A DNA stretch of 64,000 nt from Fimbriimonadaceae bacterium (GTDB lineage: Bacteria > Armatimonadota > Fimbriimonadia > Fimbriimonadales > Fimbriimonadaceae): NCBI GenBank assembly GCA_020847855.1, contig JADLBH010000038.1, positions 114,902 to 178,901 of the forward strand. Reading direction: 5' to 3'. The notes under the pieces were generated by a model, which saw nothing but the letters and a program-made list of their open reading frames with translations, searched no databases and had not been told where the DNA came from. The translations under genes and the position numbers were made by a program. Shown here piece by piece: positions 16,536 to 25,755 of the stretch (its first letter is position 1; every line of letters begins with the position of its first letter).

Positions 16536-17992
16536 TCGGCTTCCACGAGTCTCACGACCTTGTCGGGCTCGTTCAGCACGACGTAGACCGCCCCGCCGGG
16601 CCCGCTCACCACGTCCCGGACCCGACCGAGCCCGCTAAAGATCCGCTCGACCTCGACAAACCGACCGTCCTTCACGCGGATGCGGTCCACGCACTGGCCC
16701 GAGAGCCCGCCGGCGAGAATGTCGCCCTTCCAGTCCTCGAACATCGGGCCGCGGGCCACGTCCAGTCCGCACACGCCGGTCGAGGGCAGCCAACGGTACT
16801 CGGGCATCTGGAAGCCGTTCTGATTCCACGGCTGCCGATAGGGGGAGTCGTTATAGTTGATGCCGTAACTGATCACGGGCCAGCCATAGTTTTTCCCAGG
16901 GAGGATCTCATTCAGTTCGTCGCCGCCCCGCGGGCCGTGCTCCGTGTCCCAGAGCTTGCCCCCGAGGTCAAAGACCAGGCCCTGCGGATTTCGGTGGCCG
17001 AACGACCAGACCGCGCCTAGCGCACCGGTGGTTTTCAAGAACGGATTGTCCGACGGCACGGTGCCGTCCTCGTTCAGGCGATAGATCTTGCCGTTGGGAA
17101 GCTTGAGGTCTTGAGCTCGATCCCCGCTGCCTCGCTCCCCAACCCCAAAGAAGATGTGCCCCTTGCCATCGAAGACGATCCGACAGCCAAAGTGGATCCC
17201 CGAGCCGGAGTAGTTCGATGCGTCCGTGCTCCAGATGTCTTGTTGACCGGTCCACGTGGCGGTGCTGGCATTCGTTTCGAGCTTCCCACGCACCAACCGC
17301 GTGAAGACCGCGCCTCCTCCCTTGCTTTCCGTGAACGCCAAATAGATCCATCCGTTGGACGCGGCCTGAGGGTGTACGGCCACGTCCATGAGGCCGCCCT
17401 GGCCCTTCTCCGTGACCGCGGGCAATCCCTTCACCTCGGCCAAGACCTTGTCCCCTCGTGTCACGAACATTGTTCCTGGCCGGTTCGTCACCAGCATGTC
17501 GCCGTTGGGCAGCCAGTCCACCGACCAAGGGGTCTTGAGCCCTTGGCCCTCGAGCACCGTCTCGACCCGGAAGCGGGCCCGGTTCGTCACGTTCACGCCT
17601 TCCTCGCTCGTGCGGCGCGGTCGGAGGGCCGCCGCTTGGAGCTCACGGGTGTGAACGACCAGTGACCAGATCTGCTCGTCCGACATCGTATCCCCAAACG
17701 CGGTCATGGCGGTATCCGGAACTCCCTGCTTGATCGCATCGAAGAAGCGCCGGTCGAGCTTGTGATCGTAGAGGGATTGTGTCAAGAGCGTGCGGGTACC
17801 GGCGCCGCCGCCTTGGCCCCGGTCACCGTGGCACGACCTGCAGTTCTGCTCCCAGAGCGCGGTCGCGGAGCGTTGCTGGAACTCCAGGGCAGGCATGGGG
17901 GAGCCCGACGGCGCACTCTTGGCCGCGTTCGGCGCTAAGCACGCACAACCGAATGCGGCGACAGCCGCGCCACCGAGAAAAACGGTTCTCAT
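16532..17992 (-). CDS. Cytochrome c / PQQ-type sugar dehydrogenase fusion
   Basis: A 486-residue exported protein. After an N-terminal signal (MRTVFLGGAAVAAFGCACLA) there is a small cytochrome c domain with one haem site CRSCH (about residue 52) and a likely axial Met in PDTAMTAFGDTMSD. A six-bladed glucose/sorbosone dehydrogenase propeller follows (LKTPWSVDWLPNGDMLVTNRPG, SGSGIHFGCRIVF, FGHRNPQGLVFD, EHGPRGGDELNEILPGKNYGWP). It oxidises sugars or related alcohols in the periplasm and passes electrons to the haem. TATCTT 6 nt before ATG 17992 supports the start. It is divergent from the MsrA gene. Confidence 0.9.
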   Translation of the reverse strand: MRTVFLGGAAVAAFGCACLAPNAAKSAPSGSPMPALEFQQRSATALWEQNCRSCHGDRGQGGGAGTRTLLTQSLYDHKLDRRFFDAIKQGVPDTAMTAFGDTMSDEQIWSLVVHTRELQAAALRPRRTSEEGVNVTNRARFRVETVLEGQGLKTPWSVDWLPNGDMLVTNRPGTMFVTRGDKVLAEVKGLPAVTEKGQGGLMDVAVHPQAASNGWIYLAFTESKGGGAVFTRLVRGKLETNASTATWTGQQDIWSTDASNYSGSGIHFGCRIVFDGKGHIFFGVGERGSGDRAQDLKLPNGKIYRLNEDGTVPSDNPFLKTTGALGAVWSFGHRNPQGLVFDLGGKLWDTEHGPRGGDELNEILPGKNYGWPVISYGINYNDSPYRQPWNQNGFQMPEYRWLPSTGVCGLDVARGPMFEDWKGDILAGGLSGQCVDRIRVKDGRFVEVERIFSGLGRVRDVVSGPGGAVYVVLNEPDKVVRLVEAD

Positions 17993-18004
17993 CGGGTCAA
18001 GATA
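17993..18004 (-). promoter_or_regulatory. Leaderless-type -10 box for the dehydrogenase
   Basis: TATCTT (18004-17999, minus strand) ends exactly 6 nt before ATG 17992. Confidence 0.45.
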
Positions 18005-18065
18005 CCGGGAACGGCCCATGACTGCGGAACGCAGGGCCCGTTCGACGTATTCACTATACGGAGCG

Positions 18066-18752
18066 ATGAGTTTTATGAGTTCCATGATTCCGGTCTTGGC
18101 CGCGCTCTTCGTCGCAGCCTCGTGCGCACCTCCGCAGGTGGCAGAGGCCACGGCCCCCCAAAAGGAGAAAATGCAAATACCAAAGAACGCGCGAGAGGTC
18201 TATTTTGGCGGCGGGTGCTTTTGGTGCATCGAGGCTCAGCTCGAGATGTACCGCGGGGTACTCGACGTAGAGTCCGGATATGCCGGGGGCGGCCCGGGCC
18301 CGGTCACCTATCGAGAGGTGGGCACGGGCAAGACCGGCCATGCCGAGACCGCTCGCGTCGTCTTCAACCCCGATGAGGTGACCGAGGAAGACCTGCTCCG
18401 CATCTTCTTCGTCATCCACGATCCGACCCAGCTGAACATGCAAGGGGGAGACATCGGGATCCAGTACCGATCTGTGCTCTTTTACCGCGACGACACCGAG
18501 AAGGCCCTGATGGAACGGATCAAGAAAGAGGTCTCCGACGAGAAGATCTGGCCCCGAGACATCGTGACCACGGTCGAGCCCCTCGGTGAGTACACGAAGG
18601 CCGAGGAGTACCACCAGAGCTACTACGAGCGGTATGCCAACGCGAGCCCCGCCGAAAGGATGACGATGAACGCAGGATATTGTGCCAACGTCATCGAGCC
18701 CAAGGTGCGCAAGTTCCGGGAGAAGTTTGCGGACAAACTCAAGAAGAAGTAG
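18066..18752 (+). CDS. msrA: Peptide methionine-S-sulfoxide reductase, lipoprotein form
   Basis: A 228-residue MsrA with an N-terminal lipoprotein signal (lipobox VAASC, Cys20). The catalytic motif GCFWC lies at residues 50-54, followed by GYAGGGPGPVTYREVGTGKTGHAE and GIQYRSVLFY. It reduces methionine-S-sulfoxide in proteins, here probably on the outer face of a membrane. Start choice: ATG 18066 gives a complete signal; ATG 18075 is possible. The frame is open upstream to 17790, inside the divergent dehydrogenase gene, which is not credible as coding. A CACTAT/TATACG box lies 5-8 nt upstream. Confidence 0.9.
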   Translation: MSFMSSMIPVLAALFVAASCAPPQVAEATAPQKEKMQIPKNAREVYFGGGCFWCIEAQLEMYRGVLDVESGYAGGGPGPVTYREVGTGKTGHAETARVVFNPDEVTEEDLLRIFFVIHDPTQLNMQGGDIGIQYRSVLFYRDDTEKALMERIKKEVSDEKIWPRDIVTTVEPLGEYTKAEEYHQSYYERYANASPAERMTMNAGYCANVIEPKVRKFREKFADKLKKK

Positions 18753-18802
18753 ATCGGCGGCAGTGTGGTTGGCTCGAACCCGGACCGGCGTCCCCAGGGC
18801 GG

Positions 18803-18814
18803 TAGCCTCAAAAG
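18803..18814 (+). promoter_or_regulatory. Leaderless-type -10 box for DinB gene 5
   Basis: TAGCCT (18803-18808) ends exactly 6 nt before GTG 18815. Confidence 0.4.
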
Positions 18815-19333
18815 GTGACGACGTACGACGTCAGCCCGCTCGAAGGATTTGACCCCCAGCTAGGATTGCTCCTCGCAAGCCTCGAGGACAGCAGGCGCGA
18901 ATGGCTGGAGAACCTGGATGAGCCGACGCCAGAGGCGATCGTCTGGCAACAGCACAAAGGCGGCCCCAGCATCGGGGCCTTGGTGCTCCACATGGCAGAT
19001 TGCGAGCGCTACTGGTTCGCGCAGGTGGTCGCTGGCAGACCCAACGATCCTGAACTCGACGCGGCGCTCATGAGCGAGGCGACCGACCAAGACCATGGTC
19101 TCTGGCCACACCCACCCGCAAAGCCATGGCCCTGGTACCTTGAACTGCTGGGCCGCGTCTCGGCCCAGGCCAGGGAGCACTTGCGCGGGGAATCCGCCGA
19201 ACGGGTCATCCAAGGAAGCCGCGACCGGTTCACCTTGCGCTGGGTGGTCGCTCACGTCTTGGAGCACGATGCCTACCACGGAGGTCAGGTGGTCATGCTC
19301 CACGAGGACTGGAAACGCCGCGCCGCGCGATGA
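18815..19333 (+). CDS. DinB-superfamily protein (5 of 5)
   Basis: A 172-residue DinB-fold protein. The metal-site histidines are ALVLHMADCERYWF early and VVAHVLEHDAYHGGQVVML late, a complete triad. GTG 18815 is supported by the -10 box. It lies between msrA and the DUF885 peptidase on the same strand. Substrate unknown; any role in thiol-based detoxification is only suggested by the fold. Confidence 0.85.
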   Translation: MTTYDVSPLEGFDPQLGLLLASLEDSRREWLENLDEPTPEAIVWQQHKGGPSIGALVLHMADCERYWFAQVVAGRPNDPELDAALMSEATDQDHGLWPHPPAKPWPWYLELLGRVSAQAREHLRGESAERVIQGSRDRFTLRWVVAHVLEHDAYHGGQVVMLHEDWKRRAAR

Positions 19334-19436
19334 GACCGACCCCTAACCCCGGATCAGCCAGAACTCTACAGAGAAGCTACCTGGCCCTGTGGCGAACACA
19401 TGCGCTGGCGAGGCTTCGTGCAAGAATGGGCCGGAC

Positions 19437-21122
19437 GTGCTCATCGCCGCGATCTTGACCATGCTCGCCTCTCCTGAAGACCCTGGCCTCCGCGTCATGG
19501 TGGAGCAGTTCTCCGCCGACCGATCCCTCCTCCTGCGCAAGTATCCGCTGGAAGGGACGACAGAACGGAGCGACCGTCTGAAACGATTCTACGAGGACAC
19601 CCATGCAAGGCTCCGTGATCTGGACTTCGAGGCCCTCAGTAGGGAGGGGAAGGTGGACTATGTACTCTTGGACAACAAGGTTCGCTCAGAACTAGCCGAG
19701 ATCAAGACCGACCAGGCCGTGTGGGAGAAGGTCCTCACCCTGGTGCCCTTCGCCCCCAGGGTACTCGAGTTCGAGGAGGCTCGACGACGGATGACCCCGC
19801 TCGACCCGAGGCTCACTGCGGAACGCTTGAACGCCCTCGCCGAAGAAGTGGCTAATACGCACAGGGATCTGGCAGCCAAGCCCAAGTCCGAGCCGACCGC
19901 GCAAGAGCGGAGCGAGGCGAACCGGGCCGTGCAGGCGCTGGGTCGGATCCGCAACCACTTTGCGGACTGGCTCAAATTCTACAGCGGCTACGACCCCATG
20001 TTCACCTGGTGGTGCGACGCACCGGCGAAGGACTTGACCACGAAGCTCGAGGCCTACCAGAACCTTCTGCGCGAGAAGCTCGTAGGTGTGGGCCAGGACG
20101 ACAAGACGACGATCATCGGATATCCGATCGGTCGCGAGGCATTGGAGGCCGACCTCCGCGCGGAATTGAGGCCCTACTCGACCGACGAGCTCCTCGCCGT
20201 GGCCGACCGCGAGTTTGCCTGGTGTCAGGCGGAACTGGCCAAGGCGGCTGCGGAACTGGGCTACAAGGAACCCATGGACGCGATCGAGGCAGTGAAGCGC
20301 GAGTTTGTGCCCCCTGGAGAACAGCCCGCATTGATCCAATCCCTCGCCCAGGAGGCCGTCGAGTTTCTCGAAGCCCACGACCTGGTGACGATTCCGCCCA
20401 TCTGCAAAGAGGGTTGGAGGATGGAGATGCTCACCCCCGAGCAACAGCTCCAGAGCCCGTTCTTCCTAGGCGGGGAGACCATCATGGTGAGCTATCCCAC
20501 GGACGGAATGTCTCACGAAGCGAAGATGATGAGCCTACGAGGGAACAACCCGTTCTTCAGCCGTGCGACCGTGCAGCACGAGCTCATCCCTGGGCACCAC
20601 TTGCAGGGGTACATGCTCGCCCGTCACCGGCCCTATCGGTCGGCGTTCGGCACCCCCTTCTGGATCGAAGGCTGGGCGTTGTATTGGGAGATGCTCCTGT
20701 GGGACCTTGGGTTCCCGGCAACCGCGAAGCAGAAGGTCGGCATGCTCTTCTGGAGGATGCACAGGTGCGCCCGCATCCAGTTCTCGTTGAGGTTCCACTT
20801 GGGCGAGATGACGCCGCAACAGTGCGTGGACCTCTTGGTAGAAAAAGTAGGTCACGAGCGAGAAAACGCGCTGGCAGAGGTTCGACGCTCGTTCGCCGGT
20901 GCCTACCCTCCTCTCTACCAGGCCGCCTACATGCTGGGCGGCTTGCAGATCATGGCTTTGAAGCGAGATCTCGTGGACTCCGGGCGAATGTCGTACCGTG
21001 AGTTCCACGACGCAATCCTAGAAGGGAACCAGATGCCGATCGCTGCCGTCTCTGCCCGCTTGACTGGAGCAGGCTTGAAGAGGGAGTTCGCTCCGGCAAA
21101 GCTCACGCTCGATCGTCCCTGA
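19437..21122 (+). CDS. DUF885 family putative metallopeptidase
   Basis: About 561 residues from GTG 19437, beginning with a hydrophobic stretch (LIAAILTMLAS) that may be a short signal sequence; the frame is open to 19389. The DUF885 hallmark TVQHELIPGHHLQGYMLARH (about residues 378-397) contains the zinc-site HExxxGH-type motif. FWIEGWALYWEMLLWD with its conserved Glu and Tyr follows. Members are putative zinc carboxy- or oligopeptidases. AAGAAT 9 nt upstream may be the -10 box. Confidence 0.85.
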   Translation: MLIAAILTMLASPEDPGLRVMVEQFSADRSLLLRKYPLEGTTERSDRLKRFYEDTHARLRDLDFEALSREGKVDYVLLDNKVRSELAEIKTDQAVWEKVLTLVPFAPRVLEFEEARRRMTPLDPRLTAERLNALAEEVANTHRDLAAKPKSEPTAQERSEANRAVQALGRIRNHFADWLKFYSGYDPMFTWWCDAPAKDLTTKLEAYQNLLREKLVGVGQDDKTTIIGYPIGREALEADLRAELRPYSTDELLAVADREFAWCQAELAKAAAELGYKEPMDAIEAVKREFVPPGEQPALIQSLAQEAVEFLEAHDLVTIPPICKEGWRMEMLTPEQQLQSPFFLGGETIMVSYPTDGMSHEAKMMSLRGNNPFFSRATVQHELIPGHHLQGYMLARHRPYRSAFGTPFWIEGWALYWEMLLWDLGFPATAKQKVGMLFWRMHRCARIQFSLRFHLGEMTPQQCVDLLVEKVGHERENALAEVRRSFAGAYPPLYQAAYMLGGLQIMALKRDLVDSGRMSYREFHDAILEGNQMPIAAVSARLTGAGLKREFAPAKLTLDRP

Positions 21123-21173
21123 GCAAGGGGGAGATGGGCCTGTAGAATTACCAGGAATTGCATTGCCGTAACA

Positions 21174-21200
21174 TTGTTTGAGAAATGAATGAGATATACT
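21174..21200 (+). promoter_or_regulatory. Promoter of the PEP-CTERM gene
   Basis: TATACT (21195-21200) is a near-perfect -10 box; TTGTTT (21174-21179) may be the -35 with a 15-bp spacer. AT-rich sequence in an otherwise GC-rich region. Unlike the leaderless genes, a 36-nt leader with AGGA precedes ATG 21237. Confidence 0.45.
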
Positions 21201-21236
21201 TGTCATAGTGCACGGTACTAATTTAGGATCAACATC

Positions 21237-21890
21237 ATGAAGAGGACTCTCGCTATTCTCGCCATTGCGGCCGTCGCGGTAGGCGCGCAAGCTCAGCAGA
21301 TCGGCAGCAGGGCTGCCCTGAACGCGCTGCTCGTGGGCTCGACGACCGACGACTTCGAGACTTTCAGCATCGGAGTCGGCAACGCGACCAATCTAGACGT
21401 GTCGTCGCTCGACTCCACGACCATTGCCAATGGCCAAGGGCCCGGGCTTGTGAACCCCGGTGCCAAGTACTCCGACCCCACGGCCTTCCAGCTCCAGTGG
21501 AACGGGGACACGTATTTCGGGATCAACACCCAGACGTTGCTCGCCAACTCTTCGGGCGGACAGATCAGGATTGACTATGCCAACCTGACCCAGGCCATGG
21601 GCGTTGACCTCAAGGTCTTCTCCGGCTTCGGCTATGCGGCGACCATGGAGGTTTACAACGGTGCGACCTTGGTGGACACCGTGAACTTTAACCTGGTCGG
21701 GAACGCGGGTGAGTCCGTCTTTGCGGGGTATCAAAACAACGCAGGGATCTCCCATGTGATCTTCACAGACACGAACCATTCGTGGAGCGCGATCATTGAC
21801 GATCACACCTATGGCACTGTCCCCGAGCCTGCGACCATGATCGCTCTGGGCCTGGGTCTCGCCGCTCTCGCCCGACGACGCCGGAAGTAA
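21237..21890 (+). CDS. PEP-CTERM sorting-domain protein
   Basis: A 217-residue exported protein. A signal peptide (MKRTLAILAIAAVAVGAQAQ) precedes a beta-rich domain. The C-terminus is a textbook PEP-CTERM signal: VPEPAT, a hydrophobic helix (MIALGLGLAALA) and a basic tail (RRRRK). Such proteins are cleaved and processed by an exosortase during export to the surface or extracellular polymer. No exosortase gene is in the window. AGGA precedes the ATG, and a strong terminator follows. Confidence 0.95.
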   Translation: MKRTLAILAIAAVAVGAQAQQIGSRAALNALLVGSTTDDFETFSIGVGNATNLDVSSLDSTTIANGQGPGLVNPGAKYSDPTAFQLQWNGDTYFGINTQTLLANSSGGQIRIDYANLTQAMGVDLKVFSGFGYAATMEVYNGATLVDTVNFNLVGNAGESVFAGYQNNAGISHVIFTDTNHSWSAIIDDHTYGTVPEPATMIALGLGLAALARRRRK

Positions 21891-21914
21891 CGTCAGGCCG
21901 GAACCAAGCCTGAA

Positions 21915-21954
21915 GGAGCCTGTGCGCATCAAGCGCGCAGGCTCCCTTCGTTTT
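21915..21954 (+). terminator. Rho-independent terminator after the PEP-CTERM gene
   Basis: A 13-bp stem (21915-21927 with 21933-21945, one G-T pair), a 5-nt loop and a following CTTCGTTTT tract. Confidence 0.85.
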
Positions 21955-22089
21955 CGGCCCCGCTAGCCCTCGCCCACCCGAGGATCGCCAATGTTCCGCT
22001 TCCCACGTTCCTAGCGGAATTACCAGTCCTCACGGCGTAGATCCGGTGGCATACTGCTTGCGGTCAGTCCCAGATCAGAGGCACGATAC

Positions 22090-24786
22090 ATGAGTTCAGC
22101 GATCGCTCTCGTCACCGCGGCCCTTGCCGCCGCCACCCTCCATGGAGGCAACGCACTTCAGCCCGAGCAGGAAGGGGATCGCACCACCGCCGTCCTCGCT
22201 ATGCGCATGCGGTCCCAAGCACGTTTGAGCGCGGACGGCACCTTGCCTCCCAACGCACTCGTGCGGGCGAAACAGCAGCGCGACGCCCTCTTGGCGAGCC
22301 AGAGTGAGCCTCAGTTCGACGCGACCAGTTGGACGGCGCTCGGCCCAGGAAACATTGGCGGACGAATTCGAGCCATCGTGATCCACCCGACGCAGCTGAG
22401 CACGATGTGGATCGCTTCGGTGGGCGGAGGAGTCTGGAAGACCACGAACGGTGGCGCGAGCTGGGCGCCCCTGGACGACTTCATGGCGTCGCTGTGCGCA
22501 TCTTGCATGGTGCTCGACCCTACGAACCCGGACGTGCTCTACGTCGGCACCGGGGAAGGCTTCTTCGAGACTCTTGAGGGCAGCATGAACACTGCCGCCA
22601 TCAAAGGCGCCGGAATCTTCCGGACGACGGACGGCGGCACCACATGGCAGCAACTGGCCAGCACCGCGACCCCCGACTTTGAGCTTGTCAACCGGCTCGC
22701 GATCAGTCCCACAAACTCGAACATCCTCCTTGCAGGTACCTCCACCGGTCTCTGGCGCTCCACCGACGCGGGAGCGACCTGGGCGCGAACGTACACAGGC
22801 TGGGTGTACGACGTTCGCTTCCACAAGACGGACGGGAACCGCGTCGTTCTCGGACTCCACGCCGGGGCGGGCGCAGCATACTCGAGCAACGGGGGACAAA
22901 CCTGGACGGATTCCACCGGCTTGTCCGGCGGACACCGGGTCGAGCTCGACTGGTCCGACAGCGTGGACACAAACATCTACGCCTGCCGCTCCAGCGGCGA
23001 CTTCAATCGGGTCTACAAGTCCACGAACAATGGTGCCAGCTTCACCCTGAAGACCTCAGGCAGCGGGATTGACATGTACGAGGCGTACAACAATGCCCTG
23101 TGGGTGGATCCGACCAACGACAACAACGTGATTATCGGTGGGGTCTATCTCTTCCGAAGCACGAACCAAGGCGCGACGTTCAGCGATGCGTTCTCGAACG
23201 TCCATCCGGATCACCACGTCATCGTCGAGGTTCCCAACTTTGACGGAACGAGCAACCGCCGAGTCTACTTCGGCCACGACGGCGGGATCTCGACCGCCGC
23301 GAACGTCTACTCCGACACGACTTCCGACCTCAACAACGGCTTGCAGATCACGCAGTTCTATGGGGCGGGGATGAACAATGCGACCGGGGTTATGGTCGCA
23401 GGCGCGCAGGACAACTACACCCTTCGCTTCAGCGGAGACCCGGACGTCTGGTCAATCGAGGTAGGGGGGGACGGAGGGTTTTCAACTGCCGATCCCACAA
23501 ACTCCAACTACTTCTACGGGGGGTCTCAGTGGATCGGGCTCCGGCGCTCCTCCAATGGTGGCCTGAGCTGGACGAGCATCAGCGCGGGGATCTCGGATGC
23601 AGGCAGCGGCGGGGCCTGCAACTTTATCTCGTACTATCGGCTCGACCCAAACAATCCGAACACGTTCCTCGTTTGCGCGAGGAGGCTTTGGCGTTCCACG
23701 AACATTCGAGGCACCACGGGCTGGACCAGCATCAAGGCCGCCATACCCGGCCCCGACGAGCCCGGCGCGGGCAACGCCCACATGAACCCCTCCGACCCGA
23801 GGAACATCTCCACCTGCGAGATCGCGACCGGCAACTCGAACGTGATCTGGGTCGGACACAACAACGGACAAGTCTTCAAAACGACGAACGGCACCGCCGC
23901 AACGCCAACCTGGACTCGGATGGACGTGGGAAGCCCGCTCCCGGACCGATGGGTCTCGCGCATCGTCATAGACCGTAGCAACCACAACCGGGTCTATGTG
24001 TCGTTCATGGGCTGGGAAGGCGACAACATCTGGAAGACCGAGGACGGCGGTACGACCTGGGTCCCCGTGAACGGTGTCGGCGCCCGAAAGATCCCCATGG
24101 CCCCGGTCTCGGCCTTGGCCCTCGACCCACTGCGCCCCGGCAGACTCTTTGCCGGTACAGACATCGGGATTTTCACCACCTGGGACGATGGCGCGACCTG
24201 GAGCGTCGTGACGCAAGGGCCCGGCACCGTGCCCATAGACGAGCTCGTCTGGCGAAACGACACTCAGCTCCTTGCCGTCACCTACGGTCGCGGAGTGATG
24301 CAGGCCACGGTCACCGCCACCAACGTGCTCAGCACACCGCTCGGCTTCACGGTCTTCCGTGGTCAGACCCTCTCGGGAGGGCTTGCCGAGCTCACAGCCA
24401 GCGACGACCAAAGGCTCGTGGTGCGCAAGGGCGTGGTCGCAAACTCGAACGAGTCGCCCGTGACCGTGGACTTCACCGCCGTCGCGCCCCAAACCATTGC
24501 AAGCTCCATCCAGATCGAGCTGGAGGCAGGTGCCTCGACGACGGGATTGAGTCAGAAGATTCAGGCCTTCGACTATGACGCGGGCGCGTGGGTGGACCTC
24601 GACGAAAGGGCAGCGACCACGGCGGATCAGATCACCAATGTGACGATCTCGACCAACGTCTCCCGCTTCATCCGGCCGAGCGACCGCGAGATCAAGTTGC
24701 GTGCCCTCTATCGGCAGGTGGGGCCCGTGCTCATGTCGCAGTGGACGGTCGGCTTCGACCTCGTTCGCTGGACGACGAGCCAATAG
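22090..24786 (+). CDS. Secreted BNR/VPS10-like propeller protein
   Basis: An 898-residue exported protein with a signal-like N-terminus. The region of about residues 80-720 carries many Asp-box/BNR repeats (GGVWKTTNGGASW, AGIFRTTDGGTTW, TGLWRSTDAGATW, VYKSTNNGASF, NIWKTEDGGTTW), as in sortilin/VPS10-type and photosystem-assembly-like propellers. The last 180 residues form a separate beta domain. There is no C-terminal sorting signal. Proteins of this type bind or hydrolyse extracellular material; no catalytic residues can be named. AGAGG precedes ATG 22090 by 8 nt. Confidence 0.85.
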   Translation: MSSAIALVTAALAAATLHGGNALQPEQEGDRTTAVLAMRMRSQARLSADGTLPPNALVRAKQQRDALLASQSEPQFDATSWTALGPGNIGGRIRAIVIHPTQLSTMWIASVGGGVWKTTNGGASWAPLDDFMASLCASCMVLDPTNPDVLYVGTGEGFFETLEGSMNTAAIKGAGIFRTTDGGTTWQQLASTATPDFELVNRLAISPTNSNILLAGTSTGLWRSTDAGATWARTYTGWVYDVRFHKTDGNRVVLGLHAGAGAAYSSNGGQTWTDSTGLSGGHRVELDWSDSVDTNIYACRSSGDFNRVYKSTNNGASFTLKTSGSGIDMYEAYNNALWVDPTNDNNVIIGGVYLFRSTNQGATFSDAFSNVHPDHHVIVEVPNFDGTSNRRVYFGHDGGISTAANVYSDTTSDLNNGLQITQFYGAGMNNATGVMVAGAQDNYTLRFSGDPDVWSIEVGGDGGFSTADPTNSNYFYGGSQWIGLRRSSNGGLSWTSISAGISDAGSGGACNFISYYRLDPNNPNTFLVCARRLWRSTNIRGTTGWTSIKAAIPGPDEPGAGNAHMNPSDPRNISTCEIATGNSNVIWVGHNNGQVFKTTNGTAATPTWTRMDVGSPLPDRWVSRIVIDRSNHNRVYVSFMGWEGDNIWKTEDGGTTWVPVNGVGARKIPMAPVSALALDPLRPGRLFAGTDIGIFTTWDDGATWSVVTQGPGTVPIDELVWRNDTQLLAVTYGRGVMQATVTATNVLSTPLGFTVFRGQTLSGGLAELTASDDQRLVVRKGVVANSNESPVTVDFTAVAPQTIASSIQIELEAGASTTGLSQKIQAFDYDAGAWVDLDERAATTADQITNVTISTNVSRFIRPSDREIKLRALYRQVGPVLMSQWTVGFDLVRWTTSQ

Positions 24787-24917
24787 CCACATCGCGCGGG
24801 GGACTGGCATGACTGCGTGACCTCAAGTTCCTCCTCCGTTCTCTCGACCGAGCGGGGGAGGTCCGGTGGTCGCCCACCCTGCCCGCTCCTTCGGTTGGTG
24901 CATACTCGAACCCATCC

Positions 24918-25754
24918 ATGCGCTGGAAGGGACGAAGACAGAGCGACAACGTGGAAGACCGCCGAGGCATGAGCCCTGGTGGAATGGTCGCCGGAGGTGG
25001 CATCGGGGTCCTCGTGATCGCGGTGATCGTAATGCTGTTGGGGGGCGACCCGAGCCAGCTTTTGAACCAGGTCCCCGCCGACCCAGGCCAGACCCAACAA
25101 ATTGACCCCGCCCAAGACGATCTCAAGGAGTTCACAAGCGTGACTCTTGCAGACACTGAAGAGGTATGGACGCGGCTCTTCGCCGACTCGGGCGAGAAGT
25201 ATTCTGCCCCCAAGCTCGTGCTCTTCAGCGGGCAAGTCCAAAGCGCGTGCGGGATGGCGGGGGCGGCGGTTGGCCCGTTCTACTGCGGCGAGGATCGCCA
25301 GGTCTACATTGACCTTTCGTTCTACGAGACGATGAAGCGCGAGTTTGGCGCGAAGGGAGACTTCGCCCAGGCTTACGTCATTGCGCACGAGGTTGGCCAC
25401 CACGTCCAGAACTTGCTCGGTACGCTCGGCAAGGTGAACTCGGCCCGACAAAGGATGTCCCAGGTCGAAGGCAATCGGCTCTCGGTCCGGCTCGAGCTCC
25501 AAGCGGACTACTACGCAGGGGTGTGGGCGCACCACGCGAGGCAGATGGCGGGGATAGACAAGCAGGACGTCGAAGAGGCGATCGAGGCGGCGAACGCGAT
25601 CGGGGACGATGCCCTCATGCGCCAAAGCCAGGGACAGGTCGTGCCGGACGCATTCACCCACGGTACGAGCGAACAACGGGTGCACTGGTTCCTCCAGGGC
25701 TTCGAGTCGGGCGATCCTTCCGGCGGCGACACCTTCAACGCCCGCAACCTATAA
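24918..25754 (+). CDS. YpfJ-type putative neutral zinc metallopeptidase
   Basis: A 278-residue protein of the YpfJ/KPN_02809 family. An N-terminal cytoplasmic segment (MRWKGRRQSDNVEDRRG) precedes one transmembrane helix (IGVLVIAVIVMLLGG). The peptidase domain has the zinc motif HEVGHHVQ (about residue 155), and ELQADYYAGVWAHHA and GTSEQRVHWFLQGFESGD follow. Family members are predicted zinc peptidases of unknown substrate. CATACT 11 nt upstream is a weak promoter candidate. The next gene starts 2 bp after its stop. Confidence 0.9.
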   Translation: MRWKGRRQSDNVEDRRGMSPGGMVAGGGIGVLVIAVIVMLLGGDPSQLLNQVPADPGQTQQIDPAQDDLKEFTSVTLADTEEVWTRLFADSGEKYSAPKLVLFSGQVQSACGMAGAAVGPFYCGEDRQVYIDLSFYETMKREFGAKGDFAQAYVIAHEVGHHVQNLLGTLGKVNSARQRMSQVEGNRLSVRLELQADYYAGVWAHHARQMAGIDKQDVEEAIEAANAIGDDALMRQSQGQVVPDAFTHGTSEQRVHWFLQGFESGDPSGGDTFNARNL

Positions 25755-25755
25755 G

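Noticed and set aside
17790..18065. N-terminal extension of MsrA
   Set aside because: The frame is open but lies antisense to the dehydrogenase gene, and it would bury the lipoprotein signal.
18753..18814. tRNA gene on the minus strand (GGGTTCGAGCC motif)
   Set aside because: The T-loop-like motif cannot form a T-stem with its flanks, and no acceptor or anticodon stem is found.
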